From positions 1-64,000 of the forward strand of contig NZ_FQYP01000009.1 of assembly GCF_900141785.1 (NCBI RefSeq): DNA of 64,000 bases. The letters are read 5' to 3'. The translations under genes and the position numbers were made by a program. Origin of the DNA: Aquimarina spongiae (GTDB taxonomy: Bacteria; Bacteroidota; Bacteroidia; Flavobacteriales; Flavobacteriaceae). Numbering within the stretch: the first letter of the stretch is position 1; every line of letters starts with the position of its first letter. A model generated the notes under the pieces. That model was not told the origin of the DNA. It did not search any database and saw only the letters and a program-made list of their open reading frames with translations. Shown one piece after another: positions 8,836-16,426 of the stretch.

Positions 8836-9185
8836 TCTTCTTTCTTTAAGAGGCTTATTACCCCACTTTTAATTATTTCATCAAAGTCAACATTAAGAAT
8901 ATGTCCAAGTTGTTCATAGACTTTGGTTCGGAACCCTTCTACTTTCATAGCTTGGTCCCAATTTTCTACACAATCTAAAGCTGCCTTCCGGATTTTACTA
9001 TCCATCTGATCTAAGTCAGGTTGATTGTCAAAATCGTTAAGAATTTTAATGACACTTTGTGATACATTTCTGTTACCCTGTTCCCAGCTTTGTACCGCTC
9101 TTTTAGAAACACCTACTATTTCTGCAAGATTTTGTTGAGTTAATCCGTGTTTTTCTCTAAATTCTTTAATTTCTAAAGCGTTCAT
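8832..9185 (-). CDS. XRE-family transcriptional repressor of the element
   Basis: The ATG at 9185 gives 117 residues with an N-terminal helix-turn-helix (residues about 4-45: HGLTQQNLAEIVGVSKRAVQ followed by SWEQGNRNVS), typical of Cro/CI-type DNA-binding domains. The C-terminal part is acidic and helical, perhaps for dimerisation. The in-frame ATG at 9227 would put the start inside an operator, so 9185 is preferred. The gene faces the early operon across a region with three palindromes, the layout of a lysogeny switch. Confidence 0.78.
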   Translation of the reverse strand: MNALEIKEFREKHGLTQQNLAEIVGVSKRAVQSWEQGNRNVSQSVIKILNDFDNQPDLDQMDSKIRKAALDCVENWDQAMKVEGFRTKVYEQLGHILNVDFDEIIKSGVISLLKKED

Positions 9186-9219
9186 AATCAATATTTTGGG
9201 TAGGTAAAATATGTTAAAA

Positions 9220-9338
9220 TAACACAAAGTGTTACAATAATTTGGAAATGTAACACATTGTGATATATATTTGTGGTGTAATTCAACAACAATACGCCAA
9301 ATATATGAAAACTATTGCTAAAATACGCACAATGTGCG
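9220..9338. promoter_or_regulatory. Three operator-like palindromes between repressor and early genes
   Basis: TAACACAAAGTGTTA (9220-9234), TAACACATTGTGATA (9251-9265) and CGCACAATGTGCG (9326-9338) share an ACACnnnGTGT/ACAnTGTG-type core. The first is nearest the repressor start, and the second sits between the -33 and -7 boxes of the rightward promoter. They are the probable binding sites of the XRE repressor. Confidence 0.6.
9241..9273 (+). promoter_or_regulatory. Rightward early promoter
   Basis: TTTG at 9241-9244 and TATATTTG at 9266-9273 are separated by 21 bases, a good match to the Bacteroidota TTTG / TAnnTTTG promoter. The middle operator palindrome fills the spacer, so repressor binding would exclude RNA polymerase. 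It would drive 9414 onward. Confidence 0.6.
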
Positions 9339-9413
9339 AACGAAAAGCGAACGATTTCCCTTCCATTCATTTGTCTTATTATCAGAGAGATAACCTCTTA
9401 AAACTATAGTGGT

Positions 9414-9647
9414 ATGAAACACAGAATAAGAGCGTTGTACGCAAAAATTGAAGATAAACAGAAGTTTATTAATCGGTTAGCCGAGATATTTGATCTTAAC
9501 CCTCGATCTATTCAAAATCATTGGTTTGGGAAAGTATTTAGCATTCCTAAAAGATATGTGGAACAGGTGTTATTACTTCTCGAAGAAACCATACAGAACC
9601 AAATTGTTGAATTAACCGAATTGGTTAATCCATCTCAAAAAATATAG
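9414..9647 (+). CDS. Small early protein, possible DNA-binding
   Basis: The 77-residue helical protein MKHRIRALYAKIEDKQKFIN... contains IFDLNPRSIQNHWFGKVFSI, which could be a helix-turn-helix (residues about 22-45). It is the first gene of the rightward early operon, the position of Cro-like regulators. I cannot assign a family. Confidence 0.5.
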   Translation: MKHRIRALYAKIEDKQKFINRLAEIFDLNPRSIQNHWFGKVFSIPKRYVEQVLLLLEETIQNQIVELTELVNPSQKI

Positions 9648-9650
9648 ATC

Positions 9651-9929
9651 ATGCCAAGTAAAACGATTAAGATGGATGGTAGGGAATATTATGTGGTTGA
9701 TAAAGCAGTCATGAAAGACTTAGTGCATGAGGCATACATCAAGGAAAAAACAACTACTAATCAATCGGTTTGTACGGCAAAAAAGGCTAAAGAAATTCTG
9801 GGATGTAGAACCACCAAATTCTATCAAATTCAGAAAGACCCTAAATGCAAGTTGAGGAAGTCTACAGTAAAAGGAAAGTATATCCTGGCAAGTGTGCATG
9901 AAGAACTTAAACGAATAAGTAACTCTTAA
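9651..9929 (+). CDS. Small helix-turn-helix protein, excisionase- or MerR-like
   Basis: The 92 residues contain CTAKKAKEILGCRTTKFYQI, then a wing-like KSTVKGKYILASVHEEL. This is the winged-helix layout of MerR/excisionase-like domains (family HTH_17), where the protein reads a promoter or attachment site. It follows the first early gene by 3 bp. It may serve as the excisionase of the element, although it lies far from the integrase. Confidence 0.5.
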   Translation: MPSKTIKMDGREYYVVDKAVMKDLVHEAYIKEKTTTNQSVCTAKKAKEILGCRTTKFYQIQKDPKCKLRKSTVKGKYILASVHEELKRISNS

Positions 9930-9939
9930 ATCAATCGAT

Positions 9940-10179
9940 ATGATTACGATATTAAACTATATAACTCCAGATCTTTTGCTACTGTTTTTACTCATAGTTA
10001 TTGGGCTATCCATTAGTGTTTTTTTACATCTAAAAACCTATACCGTTAACCGATCTGGTAAAGCAGAATTAGCTAAAGAACCAACGGTATTGAAGATACT
10101 AGTCTTATTCGCTTTTATTGTCTGGTTAGGATATACCTGTTACCACATAGCCAATTTAGAAATTGAACATTTCCATTAG
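9940..10179 (+). CDS. Small protein with two membrane helices
   Basis: The 79 residues contain two hydrophobic segments (about 9-28 and 50-69) joined by a basic loop (KTYTVNRSGKAELAKEP). No family is recognised. It lies 10 bp after the previous gene in the early operon. Confidence 0.5.
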   Translation: MITILNYITPDLLLLFLLIVIGLSISVFLHLKTYTVNRSGKAELAKEPTVLKILVLFAFIVWLGYTCYHIANLEIEHFH

Positions 10180-10257
10180 TTAAATAAAGAATTACAAAAA
10201 CATATTCCCTCATAAAGTAAGGGGGACCATTCGTCAGATTGCAATTGTAGCCTAAAG

Positions 10258-10284
10258 GATACCTAGAAAATTGCTCTAGGTATC
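10258..10284. other. Perfect hairpin in a 154-bp early intergenic gap
   Basis: GATACCTAGA and TCTAGGTATC form a perfect 10-bp stem around the loop AAATTGC. There is no T run, so it is more likely an RNA processing, stability or protein-binding element than a terminator. Confidence 0.45.
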
Positions 10285-10333
10285 TGTGTAGGAATCATAA
10301 GAACATTATTAATCATTTAAAAGTCCAGAAATC

Positions 10334-10531
10334 ATGCAAACCGATAAATATTTTACTCAATCCAATGTCGATATCACTCATAGAATTGAGGAAGGAAGAA
10401 CTTTATTCTTTACTACCTCTCAAAAAGAAGAGGCAAAGTTCTATGCCAAACAACAAAAAAGCTATGTATATGAAGTATTCACCTATCAGAAGAACAATAA
10501 GGTTTTAGCAGGATACGGTGTGCCTAAATAG
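10334..10531 (+). CDS. Hypothetical protein, 65 residues
   Basis: A small soluble protein of the early operon, rich in Thr/Lys/Gln. The stretch ITHRIEEGRTLFFTTSQKEE followed by AKFYAKQ has the look of a small mono-domain fold seen in flavobacterial prophage proteins, but I cannot name it. The ATG at 10334 is supported by the long gap before it. Confidence 0.45.
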   Translation: MQTDKYFTQSNVDITHRIEEGRTLFFTTSQKEEAKFYAKQQKSYVYEVFTYQKNNKVLAGYGVPK

Positions 10532-10557
10532 TAACTAATCGAATTAAGACTTTCATC

Positions 10558-10779
10558 ATGAATCAACTATCAAAACAACAATGCGAGTTACGGTTAAGTA
10601 GCTATAAAGCTCAACTTGAAAAATTATTAGATCTGAATGTGGAGCAACTGGGACACTTTAATGTTAAGAAATACACTTTAAACCGAAAATATCTAGAAGG
10701 TAAAATCGAATACTACCAATCGAAAATAGATACTATTAAGGCTAGTACAATAAAGGTTCACCATTCAGAAACGGTTTAA
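10558..10779 (+). CDS. Small helical protein preceding the primase
   Basis: The 73-residue protein is predicted to be helical, with repeated Tyr-Lys motifs. Its stop codon overlaps the primase start (TAATG at 10777-10781), indicating translational coupling. The function is unknown; a replication accessory role is plausible from position. Confidence 0.5.
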   Translation: MNQLSKQQCELRLSSYKAQLEKLLDLNVEQLGHFNVKKYTLNRKYLEGKIEYYQSKIDTIKASTIKVHHSETV

Positions 10780-13670
10780 TGAGCGAATACAAATACGATA
10801 AAAAAACTATTCTCGAAAAAACCAATAATGGTTTAGACGTATTTAAACACATTTATCCAGATTGTGAAAAAAATGGTCGTTTGGTACCCTTCAAAACACA
10901 TGAAGAAGCTACACCAAGTACCATGATCAAGGAGTTCAAAAATGGTTATATGATGACCAATTTTGGAGATGATGGTAAAGCAATCAGTTGTTTTGATGCT
11001 GTTATGCAAAAGGAGGGATTAAAGTATTTTGGGGAAGCCTGTAAGTGGATTGCTTCAGAACTCAATATTCCAGGATTAGAGACCACTTTTAACAAAGGCG
11101 AAATCGAATTCAAAGCCCCTTTGAAAGATGATAAAAAAGGAGATTGTCATTTTGAGTATAATCAAATGATTAGCGAAGTACATTTAAAAGTTCTTGGGCC
11201 TTTGGTAACTGAAGAAGTTTGTAAAAAGTACCATATCAAGAGCTGTAAGAAATTCATAAGAGTAGTAGAGCCCAAAACCCCCAAAGAACATAAGCTATTA
11301 CGAGTTATCACTACTGCAACCGATAAGTACCCCATATTCGTTATAGACATGGGAAAATGGCAAAAGATATATCAACCGCTTAACCCAGATAAACAGTATC
11401 GTTTTAGTTATGCAGGTAACAAACCACAAGACTTTCTTTTTGGAGTAGAAAATTTAATCAGAGAATACAATAGTTATAACCCAGATTATGACGATGACGA
11501 CGATGACGATGACAGATTGCCAAGGGTATTTATTGGGGCAGGGGATCGAGACTCTTTAAATATAGCATCACTTAACGAACCGGTAGTATGGCAAAATAGT
11601 GAAACGGCAATTCTATCCCATGATGACTATTATAACAAACTACTCAAATATGCCAAAGAGGTAATTTACATTGGTGACCTTGATGATACAGGGGTTAAGC
11701 AAACGGTTAAAATGGCCCTTTCTCATATCGATATCAAAATAGCGTGGTTGCCAGATTGGATAAAAGATAGGACCTATCGTGGTAAGCCCAGAAAAGATTT
11801 TACTGACTGGATTAAGTTGGTACATGATCCACAAAAACCGGATAAACTTAAAACCTCTTTTAATAAGATCCTTAACAATGCGGAACCTGCTCGATTTTGG
11901 GATATTAAACGAAACAAACAGGGAGATTTTAAGGGCTATACGTTAAGTAATGAGCGATTGTATAAATTCTTGACTTATAATGGATATTACATCTACAAAG
12001 AATTGCCAGATCAGCCGGAATTTGATTATGTACGAATTGAGAATGGAATTGTTAAGAAAGTATTTTACAGAGATCTTAATAATTTTCCAGCTAACTATCT
12101 TAAATCAAAATATAAGCCTACCTCATTAGTCGATTTCATACACCGAAGCGCCCAATTAAAGGAAAGTTCCCTAGCCAAGATCCCAGAAAAACCGATCGAT
12201 TTTAAGGATAGTGATTTTGATTACCAATTACTATTCTTTCAAAACAAGATTTGGGAAATTACCAAAGATGAGATTAAGGAGTATGGATATGGTAAAATGG
12301 ATGATGTCTACGTATGGGATCATAAGATTATTCAGCATCGGGTTCGTATTAATAGAGATAAAGCCTTTGAAATAACACCGATAGGAACACGAGAGGATAA
12401 TTCAACAATTTATGACATCAAAATACTTCGAAAGGACAATCACTTTTTAAACTATCTAATTAACACCAGTCGAGTACATTGGCGTGTTTGTGGTGATGAA
12501 CCCTTTAAAAAAAGAATCAAGGCTATAAGGGAAACCGACCCGATTAAGCGTAAAGAAAAACTTCAAAATATACTTGCCGAAAAGGAAGCCTATCAGACCC
12601 AAAATCGCTTTGAGTTAGAGGAAGAAGGATTATCTCCAGAACAAATACAAGAACAGAAAGATCACTTAATTAATAAGATATTTTCATTTGGATATCTACT
12701 ACACCGAAAAAAAGTAAGAAATAAACCTTGGGTAGTTTATGCAATGGATAATCGGATCAGTGATATATCAGATAGCAACGGAGGTTCTGGTAAATCTTTA
12801 ATGTATGATCAAGCCGTTAGAAATGTTCTTCTGAGCAATAAATACATCAATGGTAGGGATCGAGAAGCTGTTAAGGACAAACACATGTTCTCTGGAGTTA
12901 CTAAATCGACCGATTATGTACTTTTTGATGATTTAGATTCTTATTTCCCATTTACACGGTTTTTTACAGAAACTACAGGAGGATTCAATGTAAATGCCAA
13001 GTATAAAGATGCTTATACGATCCCATTCGAGGACTCTCCAAAAATAGCTATGACATCAAATTTTGGGATGTTTAAGCCTGACAGCAGTACCAAAAGAAGA
13101 GTGTTGTATAATGTATTCAGTGATTACTACCACTATAAAAGTGATCTGGATGAAACCGAACATAAGATCACTGATGATATATGCAAAATGTTGTTTAGTC
13201 AGTTTGATGAAAGTGAATGGAACGATTTCTATAATCTATCTGCTGAATGTATACAGTTTTTCTTGTGTACTGATGAAAAAATTATTCCCCCATTAGCCAA
13301 TGTAGAAAAGCGAAATAGTCTTCAGACCATGGGAGATGCTTTTAAAGAATGGGCGGATTCTTATTTCGAACACAGATTGGATCAACAGATTGTGAAAACA
13401 CAAGCGCAGACCGATTTTGAGGTGAAGAGCAAAGTAAAACCTTGGTCTTCGCAAAAGTTCAAAAAATCATTAAAAGAATGGTGCAAGTTTTATGGGTATG
13501 AGCTAAATCCCGAAGAAGTTCTCAATACTAATGGTTTTAATAAGCATACTCGACAAGGCGCAAGTACAGAATTCATTTATATAAAAACTAACGAAGAAAA
13601 TGAAGTTGAAATTAAACATGAAGAATCGTTACCAGACGATTTGGACCCAACTGATGAACTAGAATTTTAA
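10779..13670 (+). CDS. Large primase-helicase: CHC2-like, TOPRIM and SF3 helicase domains
   Basis: The 963-residue replication protein has an N-terminal CHC2/primase-like region (about 1-100; YMMTNFGDDGKAISCFDAVM), a TOPRIM core (about 248-320) with GAGDRDSLN and the acidic GDLDDTG motif at 299-305, and a C-terminal SF3 helicase with Walker A NGGSGKS (about 667-673), Walker B VLFDDLD (about 712-718) and sensor AMTSN near 757. Proteins of this plan prime and unwind DNA at viral or plasmid origins. A run of eight Asp (about 238-245), coded by a GAC/GAT microsatellite, precedes the TOPRIM domain. No separate polymerase gene is visible, so host polymerase must be used. Confidence 0.85.
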   Translation: MSEYKYDKKTILEKTNNGLDVFKHIYPDCEKNGRLVPFKTHEEATPSTMIKEFKNGYMMTNFGDDGKAISCFDAVMQKEGLKYFGEACKWIASELNIPGLETTFNKGEIEFKAPLKDDKKGDCHFEYNQMISEVHLKVLGPLVTEEVCKKYHIKSCKKFIRVVEPKTPKEHKLLRVITTATDKYPIFVIDMGKWQKIYQPLNPDKQYRFSYAGNKPQDFLFGVENLIREYNSYNPDYDDDDDDDDRLPRVFIGAGDRDSLNIASLNEPVVWQNSETAILSHDDYYNKLLKYAKEVIYIGDLDDTGVKQTVKMALSHIDIKIAWLPDWIKDRTYRGKPRKDFTDWIKLVHDPQKPDKLKTSFNKILNNAEPARFWDIKRNKQGDFKGYTLSNERLYKFLTYNGYYIYKELPDQPEFDYVRIENGIVKKVFYRDLNNFPANYLKSKYKPTSLVDFIHRSAQLKESSLAKIPEKPIDFKDSDFDYQLLFFQNKIWEITKDEIKEYGYGKMDDVYVWDHKIIQHRVRINRDKAFEITPIGTREDNSTIYDIKILRKDNHFLNYLINTSRVHWRVCGDEPFKKRIKAIRETDPIKRKEKLQNILAEKEAYQTQNRFELEEEGLSPEQIQEQKDHLINKIFSFGYLLHRKKVRNKPWVVYAMDNRISDISDSNGGSGKSLMYDQAVRNVLLSNKYINGRDREAVKDKHMFSGVTKSTDYVLFDDLDSYFPFTRFFTETTGGFNVNAKYKDAYTIPFEDSPKIAMTSNFGMFKPDSSTKRRVLYNVFSDYYHYKSDLDETEHKITDDICKMLFSQFDESEWNDFYNLSAECIQFFLCTDEKIIPPLANVEKRNSLQTMGDAFKEWADSYFEHRLDQQIVKTQAQTDFEVKSKVKPWSSQKFKKSLKEWCKFYGYELNPEEVLNTNGFNKHTRQGASTEFIYIKTNEENEVEIKHEESLPDDLDPTDELEF

Positions 13671-13681
13671 TAGACAATGAT

Positions 13682-13975
13682 ATGAACGCTAGAGAGTATT
13701 CTGAAGATATGAGTCTTTGTTTAAAATACGGGATCACTATTTATCAGGTGTTTTATGCCAGAGGTCGATATAAAATCGCAGTCGCAAGAAATGGACATAA
13801 AACCAAAATTGGCGATGATATTTATGAGGACAAAGCATATGTGGACAAGACTACAAAAAAGCAAATACCCGCAGTTCACAAGAAAATACAAAACATGTAT
13901 CGGTCTATGGCTGATAAAATCAGAAACAAAAAAACAACTTTAATCCATAAGCCTAGGAATAATGAGAGAGAATAA
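13682..13975 (+). CDS. Hypothetical basic protein, 97 residues
   Basis: A lysine-rich small protein following the primase by 11 bp, overlapping the next gene by 14 bases. The segment LKYGITIYQVFYARGRYKIA looks beta-rich and the C-terminus is strongly basic, so nucleic-acid binding is possible. No family is recognised. Confidence 0.5.
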   Translation: MNAREYSEDMSLCLKYGITIYQVFYARGRYKIAVARNGHKTKIGDDIYEDKAYVDKTTKKQIPAVHKKIQNMYRSMADKIRNKKTTLIHKPRNNERE

Positions 13976-14216
13976 TAAAAAACCGTTGCCTTGGTGTCCT
14001 ACAAAGGAACAAGTGCATACAATCTATGTACAAGTGAGCACCAAAACTCTAAGAGATGAAATATTTGCCGCTATGCAGGAACATCGAAAGAAGAGTTTTG
14101 ATCAAATCAAGAATATAAAAAAACTACTTCACCCAGAATGGGTAAAGATTGTGAAGTTTTTAGGTATCCCAAACGGTTATTATGCTCCAGATGGATTTTT
14201 TGACATGCCAGAATAA
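13962..14216 (+). CDS. Hypothetical protein, 84 residues
   Basis: A small soluble protein beginning MRENNKKPLPWCPTKEQVHT, with a helical centre. It overlaps both neighbours (14 bases upstream, 26 downstream), in line with a tightly packed viral early operon. The function is unknown. Confidence 0.5.
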   Translation: MRENNKKPLPWCPTKEQVHTIYVQVSTKTLRDEIFAAMQEHRKKSFDQIKNIKKLLHPEWVKIVKFLGIPNGYYAPDGFFDMPE

Positions 14217-14340
14217 GTGCAAGCATAAGCATAAGAATATAACTACAGTAGTGATTCATGCAATTGTAAATGTTGAAGTGACACAGGAATATTGTCATTA
14301 TTGCAAAAGGTTTATAGGAGAACAAAAAGTGGATTGTTAA
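14191..14340 (+). CDS. Overlooked 49-residue zinc-ribbon-like protein
   Basis: ATG at 14191 opens a frame that starts MDFLTCQNKCKHKHK and ends EYCHYCKRFIGEQKVDC, with the stop at 14340, exactly one base before the ATG of the next gene. It contains CxxxC, HxH and CxxC groupings that could hold one zinc ion. It overlaps the previous gene by 26 bases. The exact abutment with the next start and the spaced Cys/His residues argue it is real. Confidence 0.5.
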   Translation: MDFLTCQNKCKHKHKNITTVVIHAIVNVEVTQEYCHYCKRFIGEQKVDC

Positions 14341-15039
14341 ATGAATGCAAACGATAATTATATGGATAAAACGTACAAGATTCCATCAAAAACAATTGAG
14401 GACAGGATAAGCTCCTTAAGCGCTATAACCGTATCGGTTTTATTGTATATATCAGGTTATGCGGTAAAGCTATCAGTTCTTTTCAATGATCTATTAAACG
14501 AAATAATACCTCATGAGTATCTAAGAATGATAGCCTCAGGTAGTACTGGGATTGCATTGGCAATGGGCCTATTAATCGTATCGGTTAACGAGAAACATAA
14601 AATAGTCTCCTGCATCATAGGGATAAGTGATTTTATGGCATTGCTGCTGATATTCAAAATATTTAAGGCTGATAGTATTGAGCAGTATAGTAAATGTTTT
14701 TTTATCAGTGGCTTTATGGCCTTTGTTGGATTCCATTTGATACAAACCTTTGTTCGAAAATATCAAGAAAGCAAATCATTTCGTGATCGTGAGCAACTTG
14801 CCGACCGATTAAAGCAAGAATTGAACGGATTAAAGCAAAAGGTAAGCAATACAAGTGCAGAACAGAACAAATTGAAGCAAGATGTTAGCAAAATGGAGCA
14901 AAAGAAGAGCGAAATGGAGCGAAAGATCAAGGAAACCACTTGCTCTAAATGCGGTAGATATTTCAATACAAAAAATGCTTTGAATGCCCACAAATGTAAA
15001 CCTGAAGATATAGAAGCCTTCAAGGCTAAATCGAATTAA
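14341..15039 (+). CDS. Membrane protein with coiled coil and a C-terminal C2HC zinc finger
   Basis: Of 232 residues, the first half has about four hydrophobic segments (about 27-45, 58-80, 84-101, 111-133). A long coiled coil follows (about 140-195, repeats of KQ and EQNKLKQDVSKMEQKKSEME). The end is CSKCGRYFNTKNALNAHKC, a CxxC-x12-H-x-C finger of C2H2 type. Joining a classical zinc finger to a membrane anchor is unusual and suggests that DNA or a partner is tethered at the membrane, perhaps for replication. The function is not known. Confidence 0.6.
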   Translation: MNANDNYMDKTYKIPSKTIEDRISSLSAITVSVLLYISGYAVKLSVLFNDLLNEIIPHEYLRMIASGSTGIALAMGLLIVSVNEKHKIVSCIIGISDFMALLLIFKIFKADSIEQYSKCFFISGFMAFVGFHLIQTFVRKYQESKSFRDREQLADRLKQELNGLKQKVSNTSAEQNKLKQDVSKMEQKKSEMERKIKETTCSKCGRYFNTKNALNAHKCKPEDIEAFKAKSN

Positions 15040-15067
15040 AAAGCAAACTCTTAAAACCTATATAACC

Positions 15068-15223
15068 ATGAAAAAGCACATTGAAAAGGATACACTTTGG
15101 TCCAAAGTAACCGTAGCATCAATAGGAATATTAACCATAAGCTTGATTTCAATAGCATTAGATTCTCAAATGATACTTTGCTCTTTGGGGCTATTACCAA
15201 ACATAATAAGATCAATAGAATGA
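15068..15223 (+). CDS. Overlooked 51-residue membrane peptide
   Basis: The frame starts MKKHIEKDTLWSKVTVASIG, followed by two hydrophobic stretches, and its stop codon overlaps the ATG of the methylase (ATGA at 15220-15223). This coupling and the clean membrane profile support a real gene. A holin-like or small accessory membrane role is possible. Confidence 0.55.
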   Translation: MKKHIEKDTLWSKVTVASIGILTISLISIALDSQMILCSLGLLPNIIRSIE

Positions 15224-16086
15224 GTGGAAACAAATCTAAACTAATCGCATTTAACTACTTTGGGGGTAAGTTCTCTCATTGTGATCAAATCTACCCGTAC
15301 TTTCCTAATCAATTTAACCATTTTGTTGATTTGTTCGCAGGTAGTTTTGCAATGAGTTTGAACTACAGGAAAAATGTAATTAAAACCGCAAATGAAATCA
15401 ACGGTGAAGTAACCAATTTTTTTACTGTCTTACGTGATCATACAGACGAATTAATTGTTCGGTTACTCCATACTCCCTGTTCTTTAGAAGAATATAACAA
15501 TGCCTGGTATAACCATCCAACGGATAATATTGAAAATGCTAGGAGATATTTTGTTCGAGTTCGACAATCCTTTTTTGGTCTTGGTGCACAAAGAAAAAAC
15601 AAAGGTTGGCACATGGCCAAGAGTCAGTTGAATGCAGCTGGAGGTGAAACCGTTAGCCGATGGAATAATGCAATACCTAAATTATATGAAGTTGCTGAAG
15701 TACTCCGAAGTGAATTTCAAATTTTAAATCTAGACTATAAAGAAGCAATAGTCAAAACGGACACCAAAAACACTTTTTTCTATTATGATCCTCCATATCC
15801 CAAAGAGTGCAGAGCATCATTTAATGATTATAGATTTGAATTTACAGACGACAACCATCGGGAGCTTGCTGAAGCAGCTCACAATACAAAGGGGTATGGA
15901 ATGATAAGCGGATATGACTGCAAACTGATGAACGACCTGTATGGAGATTGGAACCGTATAAAATTACCAAAGAAAAAAAACAATATACGATCAGGAGAAG
16001 TACAGGAAGTTATCTGGTTCAATTATCCATTGAAAATGACAGAAAAAGCACAACTTAATTTGTTTGAAGAAATAAAAGAGATTTAA
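15220..16086 (+). CDS. Dam-type D12-class N6-adenine DNA methyltransferase
   Basis: From ATG 15220 the protein has 288 residues. The start NKSKLIAFNYFGGKFSHCD is motif X, VDLFAGSFAMSLN is the SAM-binding motif I, and FYYDPPYP (near residue 190) is catalytic motif IV. This matches the D12 class (MethyltransfD12). An open frame extends 41 codons upstream, but the overlap with the small membrane gene and the position of motif X favour 15220. In phages such enzymes protect DNA from host restriction or mark replication. The target site cannot be read; GATC is typical for the class. Confidence 0.88.
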   Translation: MSGNKSKLIAFNYFGGKFSHCDQIYPYFPNQFNHFVDLFAGSFAMSLNYRKNVIKTANEINGEVTNFFTVLRDHTDELIVRLLHTPCSLEEYNNAWYNHPTDNIENARRYFVRVRQSFFGLGAQRKNKGWHMAKSQLNAAGGETVSRWNNAIPKLYEVAEVLRSEFQILNLDYKEAIVKTDTKNTFFYYDPPYPKECRASFNDYRFEFTDDNHRELAEAAHNTKGYGMISGYDCKLMNDLYGDWNRIKLPKKKNNIRSGEVQEVIWFNYPLKMTEKAQLNLFEEIKEI

Positions 16087-16087
16087 T

Positions 16088-16426
16088 ATGAGTGGAATGA
16101 ATTACGAAATACAGAACCGAAAGTTACAATCGTACAAACATACGTTCGATTACAACTTTTGTAAGCGAAAGTACAACGAGTACGCTAACATGGAACTAGA
16201 CAAGTTCATTAAATGTCTAAAGGATAGCAGAAAGATAGGCGAGATAGGGCATTTATGCTCATTCATTCTATGGGTAAAGAATAAAGAAAAACATGATTAT
16301 AGGGATACTTTGGGTGATTACGGAATCATTCATTTACTATTTCATTGTTTAGAGAATACGCAACACGCAGAGATGCACGGGGAATACATACACATGTTGT
16401 TTAAGGAAGATATAAAACTTGTATAA
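16088..16426 (+). CDS. Hypothetical protein between the two methylases
   Basis: The 112-residue soluble protein is rich in Tyr, Lys, His and Cys. It begins 1 bp after the adenine methylase and its stop overlaps the next ATG (TAATG at 16424-16428). No domain is recognised. A role with the methylases is possible from its position. Confidence 0.5.
   Translation: MSGMNYEIQNRKLQSYKHTFDYNFCKRKYNEYANMELDKFIKCLKDSRKIGEIGHLCSFILWVKNKEKHDYRDTLGDYGIIHLLFHCLENTQHAEMHGEYIHMLFKEDIKLV

Noticed and set aside
11490..11515. Tandem-repeat locus in the primase gene
   Set aside because: A short in-frame GAC/GAT run coding for Asp; variable length is possible but nothing more is supported.
15097..15219. Longer start for the adenine methylase
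   Set aside because: Motif X begins directly after ATG 15220, and the extension overlaps a coupled small membrane gene; the extra 41 residues carry no family pattern.
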